DNA from: Clostridia bacterium
GTDB taxonomy: Bacteria > Bacillota > Clostridia > Oscillospirales > Acutalibacteraceae
Length of the DNA: 64,000 nucleotides
Direction of reading: 5' to 3'
NCBI GenBank assembly: GCA_017415515.1
Contig: JAFQGI010000033.1
Coordinates: forward strand, 1 to 64,000
Positions within the stretch are counted from its first letter, which is position 1, and each line of letters begins with the position of its first letter. The translations under genes were made by a program, and so were the position numbers. Under the pieces are notes generated by a model. It saw nothing but the letters and a program-made list of their open reading frames with translations, ran no database searches and was not told the DNA's origin. This document shows, one piece after another, positions 1 to 9,900 of the stretch.

Positions 1-1122
1 TCCATTCTGGATAACGTCAACAGCAAGGTGCTGACCAACGGTCTGATCGACGGTGTCATCCCTGCCGGTACCTCTATCCAGAATATGCGTACCTCCTCCT
101 TGGTGGCTCCCGCCTCTCTGTGCGAGGGTGACGGTTACCACCTGAGCGCCAACTACGGCGACTACATCGCCGCTCTGACCTGGTACGCCTATCTGTCCGG
201 TGACGACGTCTCCGGCCTGGCCTACCAGCCCTCTGCTGTGGCCGGCTGCCGTGAGGACATCAACACTGCTGTCAATGGCGCCATTGCCAACCCCTATAAG
301 GTGACCAAGTGCGCCAGCTACGACACCACTAAGTCCATCAAGGTGCTGTCTATCGGTCACTCCTTCTCCGTTGACGTTATGGGTACCTACCTGTACGACA
401 TGCTGGAGCAGGCCGGCTACGAGGACATCACTCTGGGCTATCTGTACTACCCCGGCTGCTCTCTGAGCCGTCACTGGGAGTACATCTCCACCAACACCAA
501 CGGCCACGAGCGCTATGGCAAGAATGAGAACGGTTCTTGGGTGACCACGTCCAACCCCTATGCCATCAACGTGCTGCGTGACGAGGATTGGGACTTTGTG
601 ACCCTGCAGGCCTCCCCCGACTATGTTGGCGGTCAAAACAACGAGTACTCCTACATCCCCGGCATCATCGACTGGATCCAGGAGAACGCGCTGAACACCG
701 GTGTGGACATCAAGTGGCATGAGATCTGGGCTTACAGTGAGGGTTGCGACCTGTGGTCTTACACCTATCACAACTGGGATCAGATGACCATGTACAACAA
801 CATCATCGCTGCCACCAAGCAGTACATCGTTCCCAACGAGGATATCACCGGTATCATCCCCGTGGGTTCCGCTGTGCAGAATGCCCGTGAGCGTCTGGGC
901 GATATCTTCAATATGCCCGATGCCACTCAGGGTGGCTCCGACGGTTATCACCTGAACGAGATGTACGGCGACTTCCTGGGTTCTCTGACCTGGGCTTGCT
1001 ACTTCTCCGGTGTGGATGCTCACACCATCACCGAGCGCTCCGCGGATATGACCGAGGAGCAGTTCGAGGCCATTGCTGACGCTGTCAACGCCGCTCTGGC
1101 TGACTGGACTGTGCTGGGCTAA
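1..1122 (+). CDS. Secreted tandem SGNH-hydrolase-like (DUF4886) protein, 5' end outside window
   Basis: The reading frame is open from base 1, so the N-terminus lies upstream of the window; 373 codons are visible. Residues 1 to about 60 are the C-terminal end of one DUF4886-type SGNH domain, ending in a DGYHL motif (Asp44, His47). A second, complete SGNH domain follows: a GHSFS nucleophile block (Ser121), a CSLSRHW block, and DGYHL (Asp314, His317). DUF4886 belongs to the SGNH/GDSL hydrolase superfamily, which mostly hydrolyses O-acyl esters. Unlike the four genes downstream, this protein stops after the SGNH domain and has no metallophosphoesterase domain or conserved C-terminal tail. It is probably secreted like its neighbours, but the signal peptide cannot be seen. 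The substrate is unknown. Confidence 0.8.
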   Translation, partial: SILDNVNSKVLTNGLIDGVIPAGTSIQNMRTSSLVAPASLCEGDGYHLSANYGDYIAALTWYAYLSGDDVSGLAYQPSAVAGCREDINTAVNGAIANPYKVTKCASYDTTKSIKVLSIGHSFSVDVMGTYLYDMLEQAGYEDITLGYLYYPGCSLSRHWEYISTNTNGHERYGKNENGSWVTTSNPYAINVLRDEDWDFVTLQASPDYVGGQNNEYSYIPGIIDWIQENALNTGVDIKWHEIWAYSEGCDLWSYTYHNWDQMTMYNNIIAATKQYIVPNEDITGIIPVGSAVQNARERLGDIFNMPDATQGGSDGYHLNEMYGDFLGSLTWACYFSGVDAHTITERSADMTEEQFEAIADAVNAALADWTVLG

Positions 1123-1151
1123 TCCTACAACCGAATAGTCTAACCTAACCG

Positions 1152-1186
1152 CCCGCCCACGGCAGATGCCGTGGGCGGGTTTCTTT
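1152..1186 (+). terminator. Rho-independent terminator
   Basis: A perfect 12-bp GC-rich stem (CCCGCCCACGGC / GCCGTGGGCGGG) with a 4-nt loop is followed by TTTCTTT. It lies 29 nt after the stop codon of the first gene. Confidence 0.9.
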
Positions 1187-1254
1187 ATCTCCGTTTTGCT
1201 ATATAAAATAAGTAATTAATATATATCAATATTTACAGATTTTCATAAGTTTTC

Positions 1255-1282
1255 TTGCATTTGCCTTTATGTGTGATATAAT
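1255..1282 (+). promoter_or_regulatory. Sigma-A promoter of the second array gene
   Basis: TTGCAT, a 16-nt spacer and TATAAT, with a TG one base before the -10 (extended -10). It lies about 50 nt upstream of the start codon, after the preceding terminator, so this gene probably has its own transcript. An AT-rich stretch at 1212-1236 precedes it. Confidence 0.7.
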
Positions 1283-1329
1283 TAGTATGGTTAATTATCT
1301 CAACCAAAATTATAAAAGGAGGAAACACT

Positions 1330-4300
1330 ATGCAAAGCAAACTGCGCAAAGTATTGGCCCTGCTCGGTGTCTTGGCCATGCTGTGCACCCTGCTGCCTTT
1401 GGGCGCGATGTCCGTGGCTGCAGAGGACGAACAGATCCTGTTCTGGAATTTTGAAGACGGCGACGTCGGCTTTACTTCCGGCACAGGTCAATCCATCGTA
1501 GCGGATCCCGACGATGCTACCAATAACGTGCTGTATTGGGCTTCCGGTTCCGCCTACGCCACCATCTACAAGGTGATTACCTTGGAGAAGAACACCGACT
1601 ACGTCTTCAACTTCAAGATGAAGACGGATCTGGGCAAGTCCTGCTTCATCACCGTGCAGACCTCTTCTTGGGGCGCGTACGATCAGGTGTCTTTCAACAC
1701 CAGCACCACTTGGACCGAACATTCCATCGAGTTCAACACCGGTGATACCTTTGACAGCGTTATGCTGAAGTTCCAGGACGGCGGAGCCGCTCAGAACTAC
1801 TGGATCGACAACTTCACCGTCATCAAGAAGGAAGCCGTTGTCGAGCCTGACAGCGGCGAGACCACCTACGAGACCATCCTGGAGATGGACTGGGAGGACG
1901 GCGTGGCCGTGTTCAAGAACGCTTCCGTTGTGGCTGAAGGCCCCGATGGCAGCAACTGCCTGAAGTATTCCTTCACCGGTGGCTACAGCTCCACCTATCG
2001 CACCGTCACCGGTGTTGAGAAAAATGAGAAGTATCTCATCACCTTTAAGGCGAAGGCCAGCACCAGCGCCTCCATGTTTGTTACCATTCAGGACGGCAGC
2101 TGGGGTAGCAGCTACTACAACGAGACCTTCAAGCCTACCACCGAGTGGGCGGAGTATTCCATCACCACCGAAGTAGGCGATACTCCCAACAGCAGCAATG
2201 CCATCCTGTTCAAATTCCAGGATGCCGGCACAGCTCTGGACCTGTGGGTGGACGACCTGTCCATCGCCAAGGTCATCGAGCCTGAGGTCGAAGAGAGCGA
2301 TAATATGCTCATCAACGGTGACTTTGAGACCGGCGACTTCACCAATTGGACCAAGCATCAGTCCACCGTCATCTCCACCGATGCCCACGGCGGTTCCTAT
2401 GCCGCCAACCTGAAGGGCTCCGGCGGCTGGGGCGGCATGTTGAACACCAACGTGACCGTCGTGGCCGGCAACACCTACACCGTCAGCCTGTGGCTGAAGA
2501 CCAACGCCAACGGTGTCAACGTCCAGATTAAGGACGGCGGCACCAGCGGCACCAACATGGCCAGCAAGTGGTTCACCGCCACCGAGTGGACCCAGCTGAC
2601 CTGGGACGTGGTCCCCACCACCACCACCCTGTGCTTCAACTTCTGCGGCGGCGGTAACGGCGTTGCCGAAGACGTGCTGGTGGACGATATCACCGTCATC
2701 GGCCAGAAGGTTCCTTCCTTCGACGGCTTCATCTACAACGGTGACTTCGAGACCGGCGCCATCTCCCCCTGGAGCGTCTATTCCGACACCGTCGTGTCCA
2801 AGGACGCTGCCCAGAACGGCAAATACGGTCTGGAAATGATCGGTGACGGCGGCTGGGGCGGCCTGGCTTATCAGGATTTCGCCACCGAGGTTGGCCACAC
2901 TTATGCGGTCACCTTCTCCTACAAGGCCGTTGCTAACGGCGTGAACGTTCAGATCCAGAACCCTGTCGGCACCACCCTTGTCGGCAAGTGGGTCACCAAC
3001 ACCTCTTGGACCACTTTGACTCTGGAATTTGAAGCTGTGGACACCACCACCCGCATCAACATCTGCGGCGGCGGCAACGGCATTGCCACCACCGTCTATC
3101 TGGACGATGTCAGCGTGATCGAGGTGAAGGATCCCTCCTTCGACGGCTACATCTGGAACGGCGACTTCGAGGCCGGCTCCCTGACCAAGTGGAGCACCTA
3201 TCAGTCCACCGCACTGTCCACCGAGGCGGCCTACAGCGGTCTGTACGGCGCTAAGCTGATCGGCAACGGCGGCTGGGGCGGCCTGCTGAATCAGCAGGAT
3301 ATCGCCGTGGAGGTCGGCAAGACCTACAAGCTGTCCTTCTGGTACAAGACCCCCTCCAATGGTCTGAATATGACCCTGAAGGATCAGGATAACCAGAACA
3401 CCAAGCTGGCCGGTAACTACCTGAGCGGCAAGCAGGATTGGACCCTGTACGAGGCCACCTTCGAGTCCGGCTACGTCACCAAGCTGGTGCTGAATTTCTC
3501 CGGCTCCGGTAAGAACACCACCGACGAGCTGTGGATCGACGACATCAAGCTGGAGAACCTCTCCGGCGACGAGATGGATCGCTGCGAGATCCTGAAGAAC
3601 TCCGGCACCTCCATCCGCGACGTGGACGACAACAACCGCGGTCTGGCTTTCCGCTTCTCCGTCAATGTGAACGGCGCTACCTTCGTTAAGGGCAACCAGT
3701 ACGTGAGCAACTCCGGCTCCATGAAGCTGTTCAAGTACGACGAGGCCATCGGCACCCTGATCGAGGCCGGTGCCGTGGTCACCAACGACGCCACCATCGG
3801 CGCCGGCGATATGACCATGGCCGACGTGGACGGCGGAAAGACCATCAAGGTCGCCGCCAAGTACATCCTCGACTATGACGAGACCACCGGTGATATGGGC
3901 TTCGCCGTCCGTATCATCAACATCCCCGATGAACACGTAGGCACCCAGATCTACGCCCGTCCCTACTACACCTATGAGATCGACGGCGAGCAGGTCACCG
4001 TTTACGGCGATATCACCGACGAGAACTACGAGCAGGTCGCCAGCGTGCGCCGCTCTCTGAAGATCCTCGCCATCGGTAACTCCTTCTCCGTCGATGCTAT
4101 GCGCAACTACCTGTACGACGTGCTCAAGAGCGCGGACTACGACCAGGTCATCCTGGGTAACCTGTACGTCGGCGGTTGCTCCATCGACACTCACTGGAAC
4201 TACATCAGCTCTAACTCCGGTTCCTACGAGTATCACAAGAACGACGACAACGGCGAGTGGGTCACCACCTACGGCGCCAAGGCCATGGATGCTCTGCAGG

Positions 4301-5787
4301 ACGAGAACTGGGACGTCATCACCGTCCAGCAGGTGTCCGGCAACTCCGGTATGCCTGAGACCTTCGGCAACCTGCAGAACCTGGTCAACTGGGTCAACCA
4401 GTATAAGACCAACCCCGATGCTAAGGTTCTGTGGCACATGACCTGGGCCTATCAGCAGGATTCCACCCACGAGTCCTTCCCCAACTACGGCAGCGACCAG
4501 ATGACCATGTACAACGCCATCGTGGACACCGTCCAGAACACCGTTCTGGCTGTGGACGGCATTGACGGCGTCATCCCCGCCGGTACCGCTATCCAGAACC
4601 TGCGTCAAACCTCCATCGGCGACACCCTGACCGCTGACGGCTATCACCTGAACGATCTGCACGGCGATTACACCGCCTCCCTGACCTGGTACGCCGCCAT
4701 CACCGGCGAGAGCCTGGATCTGGTGGATTACGCTCCCGCTTCTGTGACCAACGATGTATTCAACATCAAGCGTGCGGTTGGCCGTGCCATCATCAACCCC
4801 TACGAGGTCTCCAATATGGACGAGACCGTCCTGATCGCCGGCTCCGACTTCCAGGCCAGCACCTGGGATAAGAACATCGCTAACGTCAATGCCATTCTGG
4901 GCGGCATCCAGAGCACCGACGGCTACGAGCTGTTCGACGGTATGCTGTTCCCCGGCGACTTCACCCCCAGCCACGGCCACGACGCAGCCACCGAGGGTAT
5001 CGGCGTGCTGGACGAGTTCTCTAACGGCTTTGTGATCGGCAACAAGTACTATGCCGAGGGTAACCACGACGCTCCCACCGTGGAGAAGCTCAACCCCTAT
5101 GGCAATAACGACCCGCTGGGCGGCACCTACGGCGTCTTTGTCATCCACGAGGAAGACTACGGTCAGTTCGGCGGCACCAGCGCCAACGATCCCGCCGCCG
5201 ACCTGAAGGCTTACTTCGACGAGAAGATCGCCAGCGGCTGGGACACCAAGAAGCCCATCTTCGTGATGACTCACGTGCCCCTGCACTTCAACTGGCGTAC
5301 CGTCAGCGACTATGGCGCCGGCAAGAACGCTCAGGGCATCGTAGAGGCTCTGAACTACGGCGGTGAGAACGGCTTCAACGTCATCTTCCTGTTCGGCCAC
5401 AACCACTCCAGCGACTACGATGCTTATGTGGGCGGCTCTGCCATCTATTTGGCCAAGGGCGACACCATGCTGATCGCCAAGCCCGAGAACTACAAGGAGT
5501 ATCAAGAGGTCGAGCTGAAGTTCACCTATATGAACGCCGGCTACGTGGGTTACTTCGCCGACACCGGTTGCGGCGTGGACACCACCCTCACCATGACCAC
5601 CTTCAAGATTCAGGCAGATGGCTCCGTTATCATCACCCGTTATGACAAGGACGGCTACCACAACCTGAAGGCTGAGGGTAAGGCTCACATTGCCAACGAG
5701 CACAATGTGACCATCCCCGTCAACGAGGACGTGTACGGTCCCCAGCGCATCGTCACCGCCACCTCCGACGAGGAGTACACCGGCTAA
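1330..5787 (+). CDS. Giant secreted CBM(x5)-domain X-SGNH-metallophosphoesterase protein
   Basis: A 1485-aa secreted protein, predicted to bind a glycan and carry two hydrolase domains. Order: signal peptide 1-31 (VAA before ED); five CBM4/9-like beta-sandwich modules at about 33-170, 178-318, 325-460, 463-597 and 603-745, the last three opening with the NGDFE(T/A)G signature; domain X at about 758-905 (GLAFRF, GAVVTND, IYARPYYTYE blocks); a DUF4886 SGNH domain at 908-1150 with GNSFS (Ser918) and DGYHL (Asp1103, His1106); a calcineurin-like metallophosphoesterase at 1168-1400 with SDFQ (Asp1173), GNHD (His1246), THVPLH and GHNH (1357-1359). The tail ends in RIVTA...EEY, as in its paralogues. 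AAAGGAGG lies 7 nt before the ATG. Known for the families: SGNH enzymes cleave esters and calcineurin-like enzymes cleave phosphoesters. The joint role on a polysaccharide is inferred. All visible catalytic residues are present. Confidence 0.88.
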   Translation: MQSKLRKVLALLGVLAMLCTLLPLGAMSVAAEDEQILFWNFEDGDVGFTSGTGQSIVADPDDATNNVLYWASGSAYATIYKVITLEKNTDYVFNFKMKTDLGKSCFITVQTSSWGAYDQVSFNTSTTWTEHSIEFNTGDTFDSVMLKFQDGGAAQNYWIDNFTVIKKEAVVEPDSGETTYETILEMDWEDGVAVFKNASVVAEGPDGSNCLKYSFTGGYSSTYRTVTGVEKNEKYLITFKAKASTSASMFVTIQDGSWGSSYYNETFKPTTEWAEYSITTEVGDTPNSSNAILFKFQDAGTALDLWVDDLSIAKVIEPEVEESDNMLINGDFETGDFTNWTKHQSTVISTDAHGGSYAANLKGSGGWGGMLNTNVTVVAGNTYTVSLWLKTNANGVNVQIKDGGTSGTNMASKWFTATEWTQLTWDVVPTTTTLCFNFCGGGNGVAEDVLVDDITVIGQKVPSFDGFIYNGDFETGAISPWSVYSDTVVSKDAAQNGKYGLEMIGDGGWGGLAYQDFATEVGHTYAVTFSYKAVANGVNVQIQNPVGTTLVGKWVTNTSWTTLTLEFEAVDTTTRINICGGGNGIATTVYLDDVSVIEVKDPSFDGYIWNGDFEAGSLTKWSTYQSTALSTEAAYSGLYGAKLIGNGGWGGLLNQQDIAVEVGKTYKLSFWYKTPSNGLNMTLKDQDNQNTKLAGNYLSGKQDWTLYEATFESGYVTKLVLNFSGSGKNTTDELWIDDIKLENLSGDEMDRCEILKNSGTSIRDVDDNNRGLAFRFSVNVNGATFVKGNQYVSNSGSMKLFKYDEAIGTLIEAGAVVTNDATIGAGDMTMADVDGGKTIKVAAKYILDYDETTGDMGFAVRIINIPDEHVGTQIYARPYYTYEIDGEQVTVYGDITDENYEQVASVRRSLKILAIGNSFSVDAMRNYLYDVLKSADYDQVILGNLYVGGCSIDTHWNYISSNSGSYEYHKNDDNGEWVTTYGAKAMDALQDENWDVITVQQVSGNSGMPETFGNLQNLVNWVNQYKTNPDAKVLWHMTWAYQQDSTHESFPNYGSDQMTMYNAIVDTVQNTVLAVDGIDGVIPAGTAIQNLRQTSIGDTLTADGYHLNDLHGDYTASLTWYAAITGESLDLVDYAPASVTNDVFNIKRAVGRAIINPYEVSNMDETVLIAGSDFQASTWDKNIANVNAILGGIQSTDGYELFDGMLFPGDFTPSHGHDAATEGIGVLDEFSNGFVIGNKYYAEGNHDAPTVEKLNPYGNNDPLGGTYGVFVIHEEDYGQFGGTSANDPAADLKAYFDEKIASGWDTKKPIFVMTHVPLHFNWRTVSDYGAGKNAQGIVEALNYGGENGFNVIFLFGHNHSSDYDAYVGGSAIYLAKGDTMLIAKPENYKEYQEVELKFTYMNAGYVGYFADTGCGVDTTLTMTTFKIQADGSVIITRYDKDGYHNLKAEGKAHIANEHNVTIPVNEDVYGPQRIVTATSDEEYTG

Positions 5788-5803
5788 TTAGCCACTAACG
5801 AAC

Positions 5804-5841
5804 AAATCCCCTGCAACGGAAATCCGTTGCAGGGGATTTTC
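5804..5841. terminator. Bidirectional rho-independent terminator
   Basis: A 14-bp stem (ATCCCCTGCAACGG and its complement) with an AAAT loop, flanked by AAA on the left and TTTT on the right. It lies between the convergent array gene and the AraC gene and can serve both. Confidence 0.9.
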
Positions 5842-6699
5842 TCATTTCTTACGCCTACTGCGTTGGTATTCGCCGGGGGTCATCCCCGTATGCTTTTGAA
5901 ACAGGCGGCGAAAATAGGACACGTTTTCATACCCCACCGCGTAGGAAATCTGGGTGATGTTGTAGTCGGTATGTTCCAGCAGATTCATCGCACGGGATAT
6001 CCGCAGGGAGATCAAGTATTGCAACGGTGAACAGCCCGTATACTCCTTGAATTTTTGACGAAACCAGCAGGGGGTCATACGGTTGTGCAGGGCATAATCC
6101 TCAATCGAAATGCTCTCGTTCCAATGACGCTCAAAATAACCCAGCGCCTGAATGATATCGCCCTGAACTGCGGCATCCAACCCCTGCTCTTCCATCAGAT
6201 TGCGATGGATCAGCAACAGCAAATGCCGCAATGTCATCTGCAGCAATTCTTCGTAATGCGTACCTTTTGTCTGCAATTCTCGGATCATCCCGCAATATAG
6301 CCCGCGCACGTCGGCGGAAATGCCCACCCAAAACACTTTGCCATCCGAAGGAACGCCGCACTCTTCCAATCGCTCCTCCACGGCTGAGCCGGTGAAATGC
6401 ACCCAAAAAAACTCTCCCTTTTCTTTTGGGTAAACGTAATAGATCTGGGGATCACCGGGGCGAAACAGCACCACATGACCCTGTTCGACGACCGTTTCTG
6501 TTTCACCGTCGAAATAGAAATGCATACAGCCATTTGCCACGTAGATAAGCTGATAATCCCGCTGTCCGCGAGGACGCACGGTATAAAATTTTGGCACCGT
6601 TCGGGGGCGAATGTTGCCCGCCGAGGTGATCAACAAGGGGCGGCTCAGATCCACTGTCTCATCCGCCACACGACCGATATCGCCACGATACACAAACAC
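5842..6699 (-). CDS. AraC-family transcriptional regulator (cupin + double HTH)
   Basis: A cytosolic DNA-binding regulator of about 285 aa. The N-terminal 160 residues look like a cupin sugar-sensing domain (RDYQLIYVANG, GHVVLFRPGDP). The C-terminal 100 residues form the AraC double helix-turn-helix (SIEDYALHNRMTPCWFRQKF, then ITQISYAVGYENVSYFRRLF and GMTPGEY). The frame extends to a GTG at 6708, but AGGAGG abuts that codon; the GTG at 6699 has 9-nt spacing and is preferred. It is transcribed divergently from the next array gene, with about 200 nt between them. AraC proteins with this layout usually activate sugar-utilisation genes, so control of the flanking CBM/SGNH genes is a reasonable inference. 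Confidence 0.88.
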   Translation of the reverse strand: MFVYRGDIGRVADETVDLSRPLLITSAGNIRPRTVPKFYTVRPRGQRDYQLIYVANGCMHFYFDGETETVVEQGHVVLFRPGDPQIYYVYPKEKGEFFWVHFTGSAVEERLEECGVPSDGKVFWVGISADVRGLYCGMIRELQTKGTHYEELLQMTLRHLLLLIHRNLMEEQGLDAAVQGDIIQALGYFERHWNESISIEDYALHNRMTPCWFRQKFKEYTGCSPLQYLISLRISRAMNLLEHTDYNITQISYAVGYENVSYFRRLFQKHTGMTPGEYQRSRRKK

Positions 6700-6908
6700 G
6701 TCATTCACCCTCCTGTTTCGTTATTTCTTGCTTTCTGTTACATCATAGCGCACCATACGAGAGAAGTCAACAATAAACTTTCGTTTTGTGCTCTTTTTTG
6801 GCTGTTTTGTTTCTTTTTGTTTCCCTCAATATCGTATAGAATGAAAATGATAACTTAGAGAGGATGGGGGAAATCCTCTCGCCACAAATAAATAAGGAGG
6901 AAAAGTCA

Positions 6909-9900
6909 ATGAAACTGCGCAAACTCATTGCCGTCTTGGCATCCCTTGTGATGTTGGTCGGTCTGCTGCCGCTGTCTGCGGTCAGCGCCGCCGGCGTATC
7001 CTATGACGGCTACTTCTACAACGGCGACTTTGAGGCTGGTACCGCCAACTGGACCATGTATAATGACGCCGACACTGTGACGGAGGTTGTGGAGGATCCC
7101 ACCGGATCCGGCCACGGTAAGGTGATGCACACCAACTCCACCTACACCTCCAGCACTCTGGGTTGCGACCTGATGTTCAATCAGGTGGTAGCCGTAGAGG
7201 CTAACACCGACCTTGTGCTGAAATTCAAGGTCTACTGCTACTCCACCGCCTCCAATGCGGCCTTCTGGGTCACCATTGGCGACAACACCGCCACCTACAG
7301 CACCTCTGCTGTCACCGGTCTGGCGGCGCAGACGGTGAGCAGCTCTTCCAGCACCCGCGTGCGTTTGAACGTGACCACCAACACGGGCAAGTGGGTCGAG
7401 GTTGCTATCCCCTTCAACACCGGCTCCAACACCTCTGTTGAGTTCCGTTTTGACAACTATCGCACCGGTGCCGGTCAGTACTACTTCGACGACATCACCA
7501 TTGAGGGCCCCAACAACGTCAACGGCGGCACCGTAGGCGGCGACGAGCCCGAGAACCCCGATGAACCCGAACTGCCCGATGCTCCCGAAGGCTACAATAT
7601 GCTGGAAAACGGCGACTTCGAGGCCGGTAACGACAGCTGGACTAACCTGGTATCCACCATCGCCGTGGTGGAGGATCCCACCTCCTCCGGTCAGGGCAAC
7701 GTGATGCAGACCGACGAGGCCGGCGGCTCTACCCATATGTTCCAGCAGAGCGTGGCTATGAGCGCCGACACCGACTACATCCTGACCTATAAGGTGTACA
7801 CCTATGCCGCCAGCGGCACCAACCCCGGCTGGTGGGTAACCCTAGGCGACACCAGCGTGGTGTACAGCACCTCCGCCGTAACCTCTAATGGTATCGAGGT
7901 CAAGACGGTGGACAGCTCCTCCAGCACCCGTGTGCGCTTTACTATCACCAACGCCGCTTTGTACAACAAGTGGATCGAGGTACAAATCCCCTTCAACAGC
8001 GGTAACAACACCAATCCCGACATTATGTTCTCCAACTACCGTGCTAACGCCGGCCAGTACTACTTTGACGACGTGGTACTGGTGCGTGCCGACGGTAAGG
8101 AAGAGCCCACTCCGGAAGAGCCCGATACCCCCATCGAGCCCGATCCGACCGTGAACGAGACCGACGTCACCGGCAACCTGCTGGTAAACGGCAATTTTGC
8201 CACCGGCGACCTCACCGGCTGGGAGAACCTGTATAATTTCTGCACCACCTCCATCGTAGAGGGCTATAACAGCACCTACGGTCTGCAGGTCACCACTTCC
8301 GGTGCCTGGAATATGGTGCGCCAAAAGGTCAACGTGGACACAAACACCGACTACGTGCTGACCATCTGGGCCAAAGCAGGCAGCAACATGACCCTGCTGG
8401 TCAAGGACGGCGGCGACACCACCAACGTGGCCCAGGCCGGTCTCACCGGAACCGATTGGACCAAGTACACCGTCAAGTTTAACTCCGGCGATTACACCAG
8501 CATCTACGTCTCTATTATGGGCAGTCAGGCCGACGCCACTGTCATCGTGGACAGCGCCGCCTTGGTGAAGGGTTCCAACAACGTGCTGCAAAACGGCGAC
8601 TTCGAGACCGGTGACACCACCGGCTGGACCAACCTGTACGATGCCTGCACCTTATCTATGACCACCGGCCACACCGGCTCCTACGCTCTGAATTTCCAGG
8701 GCGGTCAGTGGAACCAGACCCGTCAGAAAGTGTCCGTGCAGGCCAACACCAACTATACTCTGAGCGGCTGGGTCAAGGACGCCAACGGCGCTTCCTTCCT
8801 GGTGAAGGATGGCGGCGACACCACCAATATCGCTCAGATCTCTACTACCTCTGGCTCTGAGTGGAAGAAATACAGCGTCACCTTCAACACCGGTGACAAC
8901 ACCAGCATTTACGTGGGCGTGATGGCCGGCAGCAGCGGCGGCTCTGCCCTCTTTGACGACATCTCCCTGGAGAAGGAAGAGGCGGTCGTCGAGAATCTGT
9001 CCACCAACGGCGATTTTGAGACCGGTAACCTAAACGGCTGGACCAAATATCAGTCCACCGCCGTCTCCGCCTCTGCTGCCCGTAACGGCAGTTACGGCGT
9101 CAGCATCAAGGGCCCCGGTGACTGGGGCGGCACTCTTGACCAAGAGCTGACCGTCGTGAAGGGCCGCACTTATCAGGTCTCCTTCTGGTATAAAGCCGTC
9201 TCCAACGGTATGAACTTCACTGTGAGAAATTCCAACAAGACGAGCCTGCTGTCCACCTATCTCAGTGCGGCCATCTGGACCAAGTACGAGGCTACTTTTG
9301 TGGCGGATGATACCACTGCCTACCTCCACTTCAACGGTTCCGGCAAGGGTACCACCGACGAAATCTATGTGGACGACGTGGTGGTGATCGACCTGTCCAA
9401 CAGCGGTAACCGCGCCGAAGTTCTGTCCAGCGGCGGCAGCAGCATCCGCGACACCGCCGACGACAACCGCGGTCTGGCCTTCCGCTTTAACGTGGCTGTG
9501 ACCGGCGCTCAGGTGAAAAACAGAAACGAACTGGTTCCCAACGTGGGCTCCATTAAGCTGTTTAAGCACAACGACGTCCTCGGTACTCTGGTGGGCGCCG
9601 GCGCCATCGTGACCAACCAGGAGGCCATCGGCACCGGCGATATGACCCACGAGAATGTGGACGACAAGAAAACCATCGACATCCCCGTCAAGTATCTGCT
9701 GGATCTGAGCGAGGATTCCATCGGCTTCGCCGTGCGTATCATCAATATCCCCGATCACGCCACCGAGACCGACATCTATGCCCGTCCCTATTACACCTAT
9801 GAGCTCAACGGCGAGCAGATCACCGTCTATGGCGACATCGTTTGCAACAACTACGCCAACGTGGATGCCAACCGCCGTGCTGTGCGTGTGCTGACCATCG

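Noticed and set aside
1300..5703. Minus-strand open frame of 1467 codons opposite the first complete array gene
   Set aside because: Same artefact: no signal peptide or domain, poor start context, and the plus strand has the real protein.
6397..6858. Plus-strand ORF of 153 codons running into the divergent promoter region
   Set aside because: Antisense to the AraC gene, and it would cover the promoter and leader of the next array gene.
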